Positions 26,489 to 35,482 of a stretch of DNA of 64,000 bases are shown here, piece after piece. The position numbers and the translations under genes were made by a program. This DNA is from a halophilic archaeon (GTDB taxonomy: Archaea > Halobacteriota > Halobacteria > Halobacteriales > Haladaptataceae). The DNA is taken from positions 372,001-436,000 of the forward strand of contig QNGA01000002.1 in the NCBI GenBank assembly GCA_003298465.1, written 5' to 3'. The stretch's first letter is position 1; each line of letters starts with the position of its first letter. The notes under the pieces were generated by a model. The model was not told where the DNA came from. It made no database searches and worked only from the letters and a program-made list of their open reading frames with translations.

Positions 26489-27532
26489 ATGACGATCAGC
26501 GTCGCCGTCCTCGGTCTCGCGTCGTTCTACGGGCCAGCCTACGCAGAACGGGCAGCGAATCACCCGGACTGCGGGGTCGTCGCCGTGTTCCCGGGGGAGA
26601 CGAGTGACGAACAACGAACTGCCCTCGGTCGGCCGACCGACGAATCGTTTACGGCGGAGCACGACTGTCGTCTCTATCACGATGTCGACGAACTGCTGGA
26701 CGCCGAGCGCGTCGACGCGGTAGTGGTAGCCACACGGACACGCCGACGTGCTGACGACGCCTGTGTATCGCTCAGAGCCGGAGTCCCAGTGCTCACAGCG
26801 AAACCTGCCGCCGACAGTCCGCAAGGAGCCGACGAAATCGCCGTCGCAGCAGCAGCGGCCGATCTCCCAGCCGTAACGACGAGTCCTGCTCGGTTCGACG
26901 ATGCTGTGGCGACCCTTGGACAACGTGTTCACCGCGGAGCAATCGGTGACGTGGTCAGCGTCCGCGCTGCAATTCGGCATGACCGCGTACCCGAAGCGGG
27001 CATCGAAGCGAACGCTGAACACGCTCCAAGGGAGGCTGGAAGCAGTTACGCAATGGGATTCTACACCGCCGACGCGCTCGTGTGGCTCGCGGACGACGCA
27101 CCCGAGCGGCTCTCGGGAGAACTCTCCAACGTAAATACGTCTCATAGCACGCATCCCGACCTTGGCGCTGCGACCGTTCACTTCGCCGACGGTAGCGTCG
27201 GAGAGATGTCGATGACGTACGCTACCGATTGCCGAGACCCGCTCGGGAATTGGGAAATCGAAGTGGTCGGGACAGACGGAATCCTCCGTACGACGCACCA
27301 AGGGTACGATGGGATTCACTGGCATGCCGGCAAGGCGGACGATCGACGGGCAGAAGTGTTTGGACGGGTCCAGAGCCCTATCCTTGACCGCCAGTTCGAC
27401 GCGTTCATCTGCGCCGCCAGAAGCGATTCTCGACCAGATGCAGTTCCGCCAGCACCGGATACGGTCGCGGACGCACTTGCTTTGTGTTCAGCCTGGGAGG
27501 ACGCTGCCAACTCAGGTGTCGTGGACTTGTAA
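26489..27532 (+). CDS. Gfo/Idh/MocA family oxidoreductase
   Basis: The 347-residue protein resembles the family through its overall layout: an N-terminal Rossmann-like region (SVAVLGLASFYGPAYAERA), a VDAVVVATRTRRRADD strand-loop and a TAKPAADSPQ segment in place of the usual EKP motif, keeping the Lys-Pro. The C-terminal half has a predicted beta-sheet domain with HFADGSVGEMSMTYA. The glycine loop is atypical (GLASFYG instead of G-x-G-x-x-G), so the cofactor preference may differ. It is co-transcribed with the NCS1 permease, and it is the second member of this family in the cluster. Confidence 0.7.
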   Translation: MTISVAVLGLASFYGPAYAERAANHPDCGVVAVFPGETSDEQRTALGRPTDESFTAEHDCRLYHDVDELLDAERVDAVVVATRTRRRADDACVSLRAGVPVLTAKPAADSPQGADEIAVAAAAADLPAVTTSPARFDDAVATLGQRVHRGAIGDVVSVRAAIRHDRVPEAGIEANAEHAPREAGSSYAMGFYTADALVWLADDAPERLSGELSNVNTSHSTHPDLGAATVHFADGSVGEMSMTYATDCRDPLGNWEIEVVGTDGILRTTHQGYDGIHWHAGKADDRRAEVFGRVQSPILDRQFDAFICAARSDSRPDAVPPAPDTVADALALCSAWEDAANSGVVDL

Positions 27533-28737
27533 CGACACCGCTGTTTTATCACCGAAGGATGACGTATAGCTGAAGAACCGAACCGTGCTCGGACACTGCT
27601 TTTCCATCCGCAGCCAACCGATCGCCGTCGACTGTTGCTATTGCATCTGACTTCGCTTTAAGTGGTTCTGGCGACAAGGGATAGATACGACGGACGACCC
27701 ACGCGGTGTTCCCTTTCGAGACCTGAATTTCGAGCACCAGCCACGCCGATGCCTGTGAACGAGACGTAAATATGAGCCCAACTATCCGTCTGTTCTCACA
27801 GTTAGTCCAACAGGCACACTTACGGCGAGTATCGGCCGTGGCTAGCGCAAAGGAGGCCGGGCGAGACGTGAGGATGATGCTGTGGCGCCATGATAGAATC
27901 CTCGAGACTACTAACTGCTCGCTAGCGGACACGGCTTTCGTGCTTCCCCGAGGGCAGTGATCCGGCCAAATGCACTTCCGTTTACTATCCTAAACGGAAG
28001 TGGTATCCTTCTAACCCCTGCCAAACATATGAGACGCCTCGACCCCTGTACCTCGCGAAAATGGCGCTCTGCGATTTTATAAATCATATACTGCGATATC
28101 AAATACGTCCAAGTGGAAGGTCGACCGACTGTATCGTCGCCCACTGGCCGTACTCGTCGCTCTGCTCTTTCGTCCCGGTTATTTCGTCTTCTCGCAATCC
28201 GAGATATGTCTGCAAGTCCCAGAAGGCGTTTTCGTGTATTTCACAGCCTCGCTACCGTCGAGCGAGAACTCGAGGTGAACGATTCAGCCGAGGTGCTTCG
28301 TCACTTCTTCTGCCTGTTCGAGTACTGTTCGGTCGTCGACTGTCGTTACCTCCTTCGCTCGCGGCGTCGGAGCTCTCTCTGCAGCTGTCGCGGGATAGCG
28401 CCGCTCTTTCGGTCGGCTTCGAGCAGGATAATTCTCACGGTTTTCCCGACCGTCTCTCTGAGGTCGCTTGTGAACCTCTCACAGACGACGGTGCGGACGT
28501 CCTCCTCGAGGGCAGGAAGTGACTGGCGGTCATACAGCGGGGTCGAACGATACACAGACCACTCACGATACGAGTCGGCCGCGATCGTTCGAAAGACGTC
28601 TTGCCGAACTGCTTAGGCTACTGGTGACTCTCCGCTGTTCCCGGACGCGGTCCGCCCCGACTAGCAGTCATGTATCTATCCAGTGACTGTTCGTGCTGTC
28701 CTCCCCGTGTCACGGTAGAGAGTAAGATGCGCGTGTT
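27533..28737. other. Gene-poor region with possible gene fragments
   Basis: About 1.2 kb with no intact gene I would support. The minus strand at 28346-28615 reads like genuine protein (ADSYREWSVYRSTPLYD, then RETVGKTVRIILLEADRK and QLQRELRRRERR), but it has a stop just upstream of 28615 and only a GTG start at 28555. It may be a small gene or the tail of a broken one. A strong 12-bp inverted repeat is at 27973-28002. The remaining frames are short and overlapping. Confidence 0.35.
27973..28002. repeat. Perfect 12-bp inverted repeat (hairpin)
   Basis: CACTTCCGTTTA, a 6-base loop, then TAAACGGAAGTG: a perfect 12-bp stem in gene-free DNA. It could be a bidirectional terminator or a leftover terminal inverted repeat of an insertion sequence. 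No second copy was noticed in the window. Confidence 0.6.
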
Positions 28738-30051
28738 CTACTCTGCGCTTCTCGCTTGGGGGGACGACGTCTCACTTCTAACGAACTCCGTCCGGTCAAC
28801 GTTATCTACGGCCGGTAGACGGCGTAAGTGCGGACGAAGTGTGAAGAAAAGACTGACGAACGCAAAGCTGAATGCAGCCACTGCCATCGTCGGGACGACC
28901 CCCAACGTGCTTCCCGCAATCCCACCAAGGAGTGATCCGAACGGTACCGTGAGTGTAGCTACGCTCGCGTCGACAGACGTGACTCTACCGAGGAGATCGT
29001 CCGGAGCAACCGTTTGAATGAGCGTCTGTCCCATCACGTTCGTGATACCCATAGGAACCCCTGTCAGAGCGAACAGGACAACTGTGAGCGCTGGCCATGG
29101 AGAATAGACCGCACCAAGCCACAGGACGAATCCAATCCCGAGCCCGACGATTCGGATAGAGCCATATTTGATGTGGGTCAGTCGGGAGGCAATCAGCGCG
29201 CCGACGAGACCACCCGCACCGATTGCTCCGAGTAACGCTCCGTAGAGTATCGAGCCCCCACGAATGGCTGCGAACCCCGGCAGAACGGCTAGCATTACAC
29301 CTGACCCGAAGTTGGTGACCGCTGTGGTGAGCATCATTTCGATAAACACTGTGCCTCGAAGCCACTGGACTCCATCTCGGAGGTCGGACAGATACCCCGA
29401 GATATCGATCGCAGTCGCTTCGTCAGGCCTGTCGGAGGGCTTGGGAACCCGGACACCGACGAACGAGAGAACCGCTACCACGAACGTAATCGAGTCGAGG
29501 ACGAACAGAGAGACCGCTCCGATCAGGGCAATGAGTACTCCGCCGAGTGCGTCGAACACCATATTCGTCCCTTGATTCGCTAACGAGAACGCCGAGTTGG
29601 CGCGTGTCAGCTGGCTCTCGTCGACGATTCGAGGAAGCGTCGCGTTCTGAGCGGGATAGACGAACTGGTTCAGGAGCGAAAGGAGAGGAATCGTCAGCAA
29701 GACCAGCTCGACGGAGAGGCTATCAAAGTAGGCCGCGAGCGGTATAGATAAGATGAGGACGGCCTGAATGAGTTGCGTCCATACGAGGGTACGGGTGAGT
29801 GACCACCGGTCGACGAGTGGCCCGGAGATGAACTGAAGTGCTGGCGGCAGGAGAAGCAACGCTCCAGCGAGACCCGTATAGAAACTCGATCCGGTGAGGT
29901 CGTAAATCAGCCACGTTCCAGCAATCGTGTAGAGACTATCGCCAGCGTTCGTGACGAATCGCCCGAACAACAGACGTAGGAAATCCCAGTTGCTCCAGAG
30001 AGAAGAAGCCCCCTCACCCGTGGCGTCCACTACATCCCGTTGTTGGCTCAT
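28738..30051 (-). CDS. MFS transporter (EntS/MFS_3-like exporter)
   Basis: The 437-residue protein has about 12 membrane segments. The opening block (WDFLRLLFGRFVTNAGDSLY) and the central segment RANSAFSLANQGTNMVFDAL resemble MFS_3 proteins such as the enterobactin exporter EntS and macrolide efflux proteins. It probably exports a small molecule or drug by proton or sodium antiport. The ATG at 30051 is preferred to an in-frame GTG at 30057. It stands alone between two gene-poor stretches, so the substrate cannot be inferred from context. Confidence 0.8.
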   Translation of the reverse strand: MSQQRDVVDATGEGASSLWSNWDFLRLLFGRFVTNAGDSLYTIAGTWLIYDLTGSSFYTGLAGALLLLPPALQFISGPLVDRWSLTRTLVWTQLIQAVLILSIPLAAYFDSLSVELVLLTIPLLSLLNQFVYPAQNATLPRIVDESQLTRANSAFSLANQGTNMVFDALGGVLIALIGAVSLFVLDSITFVVAVLSFVGVRVPKPSDRPDEATAIDISGYLSDLRDGVQWLRGTVFIEMMLTTAVTNFGSGVMLAVLPGFAAIRGGSILYGALLGAIGAGGLVGALIASRLTHIKYGSIRIVGLGIGFVLWLGAVYSPWPALTVVLFALTGVPMGITNVMGQTLIQTVAPDDLLGRVTSVDASVATLTVPFGSLLGGIAGSTLGVVPTMAVAAFSFAFVSLFFTLRPHLRRLPAVDNVDRTEFVRSETSSPQARSAE

Positions 30052-30057
30052 ATCCAC

Positions 30058-31137
30058 GCCTCCGATGAGATGTGTATCGTCTGATTGTCGTTGGTAACTG
30101 CAGGCGGAATTCTACAGTCACTGAGGATGCGGCTGGGAGCGCTAGGGGATACGACCGCTGACTGTCTATCGATTGGTGCTGATTCGGGGGACGAACCGAT
30201 TCGCTTTCCAGTGGGATTCTGATCGCTGCGGATCAGAGCCCCGGCGACTGTCTGCATATGTGTGAGTATTCATTCTCGAGGAAGTGCGACTACGGAGCCC
30301 GTAGTGAGGTGAGACGACCCGAGTGCTGCTGCTATGCGATGGCCGCTATGCGGTCGCGACGATCGCAACAAGTGGAATGAACGGACGTGCAGCCAGGTGG
30401 GTCATACGAAGGAACTGGGTTTTTCTACACAGACTACAGTCTTATATGTATCGACTGAGTGCAGTCGCACCGAGGGTACTTTTGTTTCACTAACAGACCA
30501 CCAGAGGATAACATCGAGAGTCATTTCGTCATAGTGGGGAGCGCCTTCGTTCTGCATCGAGAGAGCCAGTCTCAACTTTCAGGGGGTGAGACTACTGCCG
30601 TAATGAGCGGCCAGACCGCACGATTTCGGTCGAAAGGTGGAAAACAGGCGTCTCTAGCGTAGCGATACTCGGCCAAATCGTGTAGACTCTTCAACTGATG
30701 TCGCGTCAACCAACGGAAGAAGTATGCTACTGTGCGGAACCACGGCTTCCAACGCCACTACAGGGGTTCTACCCGATGCCTGTCGGGTTTCCACCAACGT
30801 GTCCTCGGCGGCACCATCGGCGGCTATTTGTATCCGTACACTTATACGTTGGGATATTTAGAACTCCAAGGACGTACGTCCAACCTCTGACTGCTAGCAC
30901 CTACGTAGGATTATATTTATGTGGAAATATAAAATTAGCATCCGTTTGTGTTTCTACTTTCTTCCACTCATTTCGTTTAGCTTTACGGAAACTGCAGGTA
31001 GTATGGTCTTTCACCACGAAGACGTGACTGTAACGCGTATTTTATGTATATTTGTAAATATATTATTTTCTTCCTTTTATGTTTCGTCCAAAGCGATAAG
31101 TGGCAAGGAAGGGCACGGGTAAGTGGGTTGTTTCCAC
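30058..31137. other. Gene-free stretch and promoter region of the formaldehyde dehydrogenase
   Basis: About 1.1 kb without a supported gene. The right part (30905-31085) is AT-rich, with several TATA-like runs (for example cttttatgtt near 31075) upstream of the formaldehyde dehydrogenase ATG at 31138. A short frame near 30790-30890 encodes a Gly/Tyr-rich peptide (VLGGTIGGYLYPYTYTLG), but I cannot link it to a family. This stretch separates the unknown catabolic cluster from the betaine island. Confidence 0.4.
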
Positions 31138-32301
31138 ATGGGAATGAACGCCGTCGTTTATCAAGGGCCCCACGACGTCGGGGTCGAAGAGGTAGAAGAA
31201 CCGGAGATCGAACATCCGAACGACGTGGTCATAGACATCACGACGACAGCGATCTGTGGGTCGGATCTCCACATGTACGAAGGCCGGACGAACGCAGAAC
31301 CGGGCATCGTCTTCGGCCACGAGAACATGGGGACGGTCGAGGAAGTCGGCGAGGCTGTCTCGACCCTGGAGGAGGGCGACCGCGTCGTCGCACCGTTCAA
31401 CGTCGCCTGTGGGTTCTGTGAAAACTGCGAGGAAGGGTACACCGGCTTCTGTACGAACGTCAACCCAGGATTCGCGGGTGGTGCCTACGGGTACGTTGCG
31501 ATGGGCCCCTACCAGGGCGGGCAAGCCGAGAAGCTCCGAATTCCGTACGCGGATTTCAACGCCCTGAAGCTCCCGCCCGGTGACGAACACGAAGACGCGT
31601 TTGCACTCCTGGCGGACATCTTCCCGACCGGATGGCACGGACTCGAACTAGCGAATTTCGAACCCGGCGATTCGGTCGCCATCTACGGAGCAGGCCCTGT
31701 CGGCCTGATGGCTGCCTACAGCGCTAAAATACGGGGGGCCTCCGAAATCTACGTCGTCGACCGCGTCGAAAGTCGTCTCGACCTCGCGGAAGAACACTGT
31801 GACGCCACGCCGATCGACTTCGAGGAGGCAGATCCGGTCGAACAGATCAAGGACGTACACGGCGGCGGTGTCGACAAAGGTGTCGACGCTGTCGGTTATC
31901 AAGCCGTCGACCCCGACAAGGAAGCCGACGACGCCTACGACCCGGCCCGCGAGAATCCGGCCATCGTCCTCAACAATCTCATCCGGACGGTCAGGCCGAC
32001 CGGCGAACTCGGAGTCCCCGGCCTGTACGTCCCGGAGGACCCCGGCGCTCCGGACGAGTCCGCCGCACAGGGACGGCTCGGCATCGACTTCGGCCTCCTG
32101 TTCGAGAAGGGACAGCGACTCGGAACCGGCCAGTGTAACGTCAAGGAGTACAACCGGGAACTTCGAGACCTCATCATCGAAGGACGTGCCGACCCGAGCT
32201 GGATCGTCTCGCACCGCGTCGATCTGGAGGAAGCCCCGGAGATGTACGAGCGATTCGATAACCGCGAGGAAGGCGTCACCAAGGTGCTCCTGGAGCCGTG
32301 A
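31138..32301 (+). CDS. fdhA: Glutathione-independent formaldehyde dehydrogenase (zinc alcohol dehydrogenase family)
   Basis: The 387-residue enzyme has catalytic zinc ligands Cys40 (AICGSDLH) and His61 (GHENMG), four structural-zinc cysteines (91, 94, 97, 105), and the NAD loop AIYGAGPVGLM. A long insertion (about 250-300, including DPDKEADDAYDPARENPA) is typical of the Pseudomonas-type NAD-dependent formaldehyde dehydrogenase, which oxidises formaldehyde to formate without glutathione. Oxidative demethylation of glycine betaine releases formaldehyde, so its place at the left edge of the betaine island fits detoxification. MGMNAVVYQG is taken as the start, 15 bases into the open frame. Confidence 0.85.
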   Translation: MGMNAVVYQGPHDVGVEEVEEPEIEHPNDVVIDITTTAICGSDLHMYEGRTNAEPGIVFGHENMGTVEEVGEAVSTLEEGDRVVAPFNVACGFCENCEEGYTGFCTNVNPGFAGGAYGYVAMGPYQGGQAEKLRIPYADFNALKLPPGDEHEDAFALLADIFPTGWHGLELANFEPGDSVAIYGAGPVGLMAAYSAKIRGASEIYVVDRVESRLDLAEEHCDATPIDFEEADPVEQIKDVHGGGVDKGVDAVGYQAVDPDKEADDAYDPARENPAIVLNNLIRTVRPTGELGVPGLYVPEDPGAPDESAAQGRLGIDFGLLFEKGQRLGTGQCNVKEYNRELRDLIIEGRADPSWIVSHRVDLEEAPEMYERFDNREEGVTKVLLEP

Positions 32302-32770
32302 CATCCTCCCCACCCTGAAGGAGGATTTCTCCGGGCACTCCCGTACCGATCGTATTCGAGCAGACACAGGGTCCTACCGTCTCGTTCTCGGGCGTTTCCG
32401 GCAGCCGGTCTCGCGCGACCCGAACGATTATGACCGTCACCACGGTACGCGATTGTATGTGCCAGTACTGTAGCTTTAATTTCCACGATGGTTGGACAGC
32501 GCTTCTGGAGTACGACGACGTCTACCAGACGACTACCGGCACGAGCGACGCTACTCACGGATTCCACGAATCGTGGTCGGACCTCCGTGAAGAGGTTTAC
32601 CAAAAGGGGTAGACTCCTCGGGTCGGTCGGAATTCGGGACGCTGGAGGCGTCTCGAACTGCATGGTTCGCTGTCCTTGTTTCTGGGAAATCGCGATTGGA
32701 GCGGACGTAGTTGAAGAGAGGACCCGAATGGTGATCGTCGAACGAGCCGAAGATAGTCGCTACGGCGGCC
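32302..32770. other. Intergenic region with an IS200/IS605-like hairpin
   Basis: Directly after the formaldehyde dehydrogenase stop, ATCCTCC pairs with GGAGGAT (32303-32309 with 32320-32326) around CTGAA, followed by TTTCTCC. This layout (CTGAAG, G-rich arm, GGATTTCTCC) also occurs at 44818-44837 and, less closely, at 5486-5510. It may be an element terminus or simply the terminator of fdhA. The rest holds only weak short frames. Confidence 0.45.
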
Positions 32771-34375
32771 TCAGTCGTCGTCTGCGTTCGCGGTTAGCGT
32801 CGACGACCGATCACCGCTCGCGGTCGAAGGTTGGTCGGCATCCGTCTCCAGCACCGGCCTGAGGCGCTGGAACTCGAGACACATACCGACGATGGCGACG
32901 ACGCCGATGACGGCGAACGGACCGCCGGTGATGATGGCGGAGGAGCGCAGCGCATCGATACCCCCACCGACGATGAGTAGCGACGCTAGACCGCCCATCA
33001 GGCCGCCCCAGAGGACGCGGTTGACGGTGGAGGGGTGCTCTTTGCCGCCGGTCGTGAGCATGCCGAGCGCCAGCGTCGAGGAGTCCGCGGAGGTGACGAA
33101 GAACGTCATCACGAGTAGCATGAATATCAGTGACAGCAGCGAACCCAACGGTAGATTGGCGAACAGCGGGAAACCAGAGACGGCAACGCCCTGGTTCGAG
33201 ATCGCCCGTAGCATCGGTGCAGCGCCGGTACGTTCGAGATAGATGGCCGTCCCGCCCATGGTAAGAAACCACGGTACTGTGGCGACGGTCGCACCGACCA
33301 AGGCCGTCGCGGTTACCTGACGGATGGTTCTGCCGCGGGAGATGCGCGCAACGAACAACCCGCCGAACGGTGCCCACGAGAACACCCACGCCCAGTAAAA
33401 CACCGTCCAGTTACCGACCCATTCGCCGGTACCAGTAGCGTTCGTATAGAGGCTCATCCAGAGGAACTCGTTCATGTACTGGCCGACGGCTTGTAGCCCG
33501 GTGTTCATGATGTAGTTCGTCGGTCCGAGCAGAAACGTCGCGAGGCACAGCAGCGCGAAGGTGTACATGTTGAACAGCGAAATCTTCCGGATACCTCGCT
33601 TGACGCCGAGGACGACCGAGATAGTGAATCCGATGGTCATTCCCGTGATAACGAGGATGGTGCCGCCGTCGCCGAGAGTCACGCCGTAGTTGTATTCGAG
33701 GCCGGACAGGAACTGGCTGCCGACGAATCCGAGCGTGGTCGCGATACCGCCGATGGTCGCGAACACGGCCAGGACGTCGACGACTTTCGCCAGTGCGTTA
33801 TCTAGATTATCGATGCCGATGAACGGCGCGAGCAGCGTCGAGACGCGCATCGGTGCGTCCCGCCGGTGTGCGTAGAACGCGATCGGGAGCGCGATGACGA
33901 GGTACGGGACCCAGTACGAAATCCCCCAGTGAAACAGCGTGTACTGGATAGCACCGACTGCGGCAGACTGGGACTGCGATTCCGCACCGACGAGCGGCGG
34001 GACGGTGTCGTAGTGGAAGATGGCCTCGGCCGGTCCCCAGAAGACGATGCCCGCGGCGATGCCCGCCGAGAACATCATGGAGAAGAACGCGGAGGTGCTG
34101 AACTCCGGCGATTCGTCCGGCCCGCCGAGTTTGATATCGCCCCAGGGTCCGAGCATCAACCACAGCGAGAACGCGACCATGAGGAACATCGAGAACACGT
34201 ACACCCACATGAATTCGGTCCAGAGGTACTCGTTGACCGCTCCCATCGCTTCGGCCGACGCTTCGGGATTGAGGAAGAAGACGACGATCGCGATCAGTGA
34301 TACGCCGAATCCGACGGTGAACACACCGGTATCTAACTCTTCGAGGAAACCCTCGACGGTTTTCCCGACTCGCAT
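32771..34375 (-). CDS. BCCT family betaine/carnitine/choline transporter
   Basis: The 534-residue protein has 12 predicted membrane segments and the BCCT signature block YWAWVFSWAPFGGLFVARIS, followed by RGRTIRQV, plus the substrate-region segment FWGPAEAIFHYDTVPP. BCCT proteins import glycine betaine, choline or carnitine with sodium or protons. It begins at MRVGKTVEGF; the open frame extends 15 codons upstream. The C-terminus is an acidic cytoplasmic tail. It is divergent from a RarA-C-like gene and close to the Rieske monooxygenase, so betaine uptake for catabolism as well as for osmoprotection is likely. A second BCCT gene lies at 49107. Confidence 0.9.
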   Translation of the reverse strand: MRVGKTVEGFLEELDTGVFTVGFGVSLIAIVVFFLNPEASAEAMGAVNEYLWTEFMWVYVFSMFLMVAFSLWLMLGPWGDIKLGGPDESPEFSTSAFFSMMFSAGIAAGIVFWGPAEAIFHYDTVPPLVGAESQSQSAAVGAIQYTLFHWGISYWVPYLVIALPIAFYAHRRDAPMRVSTLLAPFIGIDNLDNALAKVVDVLAVFATIGGIATTLGFVGSQFLSGLEYNYGVTLGDGGTILVITGMTIGFTISVVLGVKRGIRKISLFNMYTFALLCLATFLLGPTNYIMNTGLQAVGQYMNEFLWMSLYTNATGTGEWVGNWTVFYWAWVFSWAPFGGLFVARISRGRTIRQVTATALVGATVATVPWFLTMGGTAIYLERTGAAPMLRAISNQGVAVSGFPLFANLPLGSLLSLIFMLLVMTFFVTSADSSTLALGMLTTGGKEHPSTVNRVLWGGLMGGLASLLIVGGGIDALRSSAIITGGPFAVIGVVAIVGMCLEFQRLRPVLETDADQPSTASGDRSSTLTANADDD

Positions 34376-34611
34376 ATGCGATTTACTCACACGTACCACT
34401 GGTGAACGTTGGTGGGGCATATACAGCCCGTTTATCAGTCGGGCGAGGGAGACGACGTCAGACCCGGCTTCGTTAGTGATTCGCCGATGACGGCGACGAC
34501 GGCCGGTCGCGACGGTGACAGGCGTCTCTGCTACGTGGGTCGCCGGTACTCGTCCCCTCGTCGACGCTCGATTTGCCCATCTATTTCACTCGGTAGACGC
34601 GAGAGGCCCGT

Positions 34612-35400
34612 ATGGACGACCGAAAACAGGCCACGTTCGGATCCGACGGGGAGTTGCGGACCGACGACACGACCAACGAGGGAGGCGACGAGGAGGAAGC
34701 GACGACGAACGACTTCGGCGACGAACGCGGCGAGAACGAGACGAGGTCCGGGGCGAACCGGTATGCCGTCTCCAGTCTGCTCCAGAAGGCGGTCAGGCGC
34801 TCGGACGAGGAGACCGCAGCGTGGGCCGCCTGGGAACTCGTGCGGTCGGGCTACGCGTGGAACTTCTGGGATCGAGTCAACCTGTACGTCGTCGAGGACC
34901 TGCGCGCCGGTCACGAAGTGGCGCTCACGATCAGCCGCTACGAGGAACTGGCGCGCGAGCGCTGGTCGGAGGACTCCTGGCGGGGGCGACTGTGTGCGGT
35001 GCACGCCGCGCTGGCAGCGGCCAGGGCACCCTCCTCGCGCGAGTCCGCACACGCGGACGACTACTTCGACGAACTCTCGACCGAACGGGCCACCGCACGC
35101 GAGGAGGGCCGGGAACCGCGCTTCGACCACCCGGCCGACGACCTCGAACCGGGCGGGAAGTACGACGTCGCGTTCGACCAACACACGTACGAGGGGAAGA
35201 AGCGCGGCCGCGGCGGCGCCTTCTTCAGGACTCACGGAGCCCGGGTCGGCCCCGAGCAGGAACCGGAACTGAGTCGCCGGTGGCGACTCCGGAGTATGAA
35301 ACTGGAGAGTCAGGACTACACGGACGAGCAACTGGCTCGCGCCGTCGCACCGGTCGACGACGAGAACAGATGGTCGGGCGACGGAGCACACGACGGGTGA
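34612..35400 (+). CDS. RarA/MgsA C-terminal-like protein
   Basis: The 262-residue acidic protein has a disordered, Asp/Glu-rich N-terminus (1 to about 48), then a helical block (YAVSSLLQKAVRRSDEETAAW, WELVRSGYAWNFWDRVNLY, VVEDLRAGHEVAL) that recalls the C-terminal region of the RarA/MgsA replication-associated ATPases, without any ATPase domain. A weaker second part has KYDVAFDQHTYEGKKRGRG. I infer homology from the pattern only. A role in replication or repair has no link to the neighbouring betaine genes, so it may be a passenger. Confidence 0.5.
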   Translation: MDDRKQATFGSDGELRTDDTTNEGGDEEEATTNDFGDERGENETRSGANRYAVSSLLQKAVRRSDEETAAWAAWELVRSGYAWNFWDRVNLYVVEDLRAGHEVALTISRYEELARERWSEDSWRGRLCAVHAALAAARAPSSRESAHADDYFDELSTERATAREEGREPRFDHPADDLEPGGKYDVAFDQHTYEGKKRGRGGAFFRTHGARVGPEQEPELSRRWRLRSMKLESQDYTDEQLARAVAPVDDENRWSGDGAHDG

Positions 35401-35409
35401 CCGCCATCT

Positions 35410-35482
35410 AGGGGGTATCTTATATGAATGTTAAATATGAATGGTGAACCGTTTTTGTGTAGTGGGCGTTGGTTGTGAGTGT
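35410..35482 (+). promoter_or_regulatory. Promoter region of the Rieske monooxygenase gene
   Basis: AT-rich TATA-like segments cttatatgaa (35419-35428) and ttaaatatga (35431-35440) precede the ATG at 35483 by about 45-60 bases, leaving a short leader. No Shine-Dalgarno match is evident. Confidence 0.35.

Noticed and set aside
26066..27325. 419-residue minus-strand open frame
   Set aside because: It lies opposite the NCS1 permease and Gfo/Idh genes, is Arg/Cys/His-rich and lacks family features.
27549..27932. 127-residue minus-strand frame
   Set aside because: No recognisable domain, unusual composition with several Cys and Trp, and no good start; noted only as gene-poor DNA.
28113..28616. 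Plus-strand frame of 167 residues
   Set aside because: Ser/Arg-rich with no family; the opposite strand reads more like protein in the same place.
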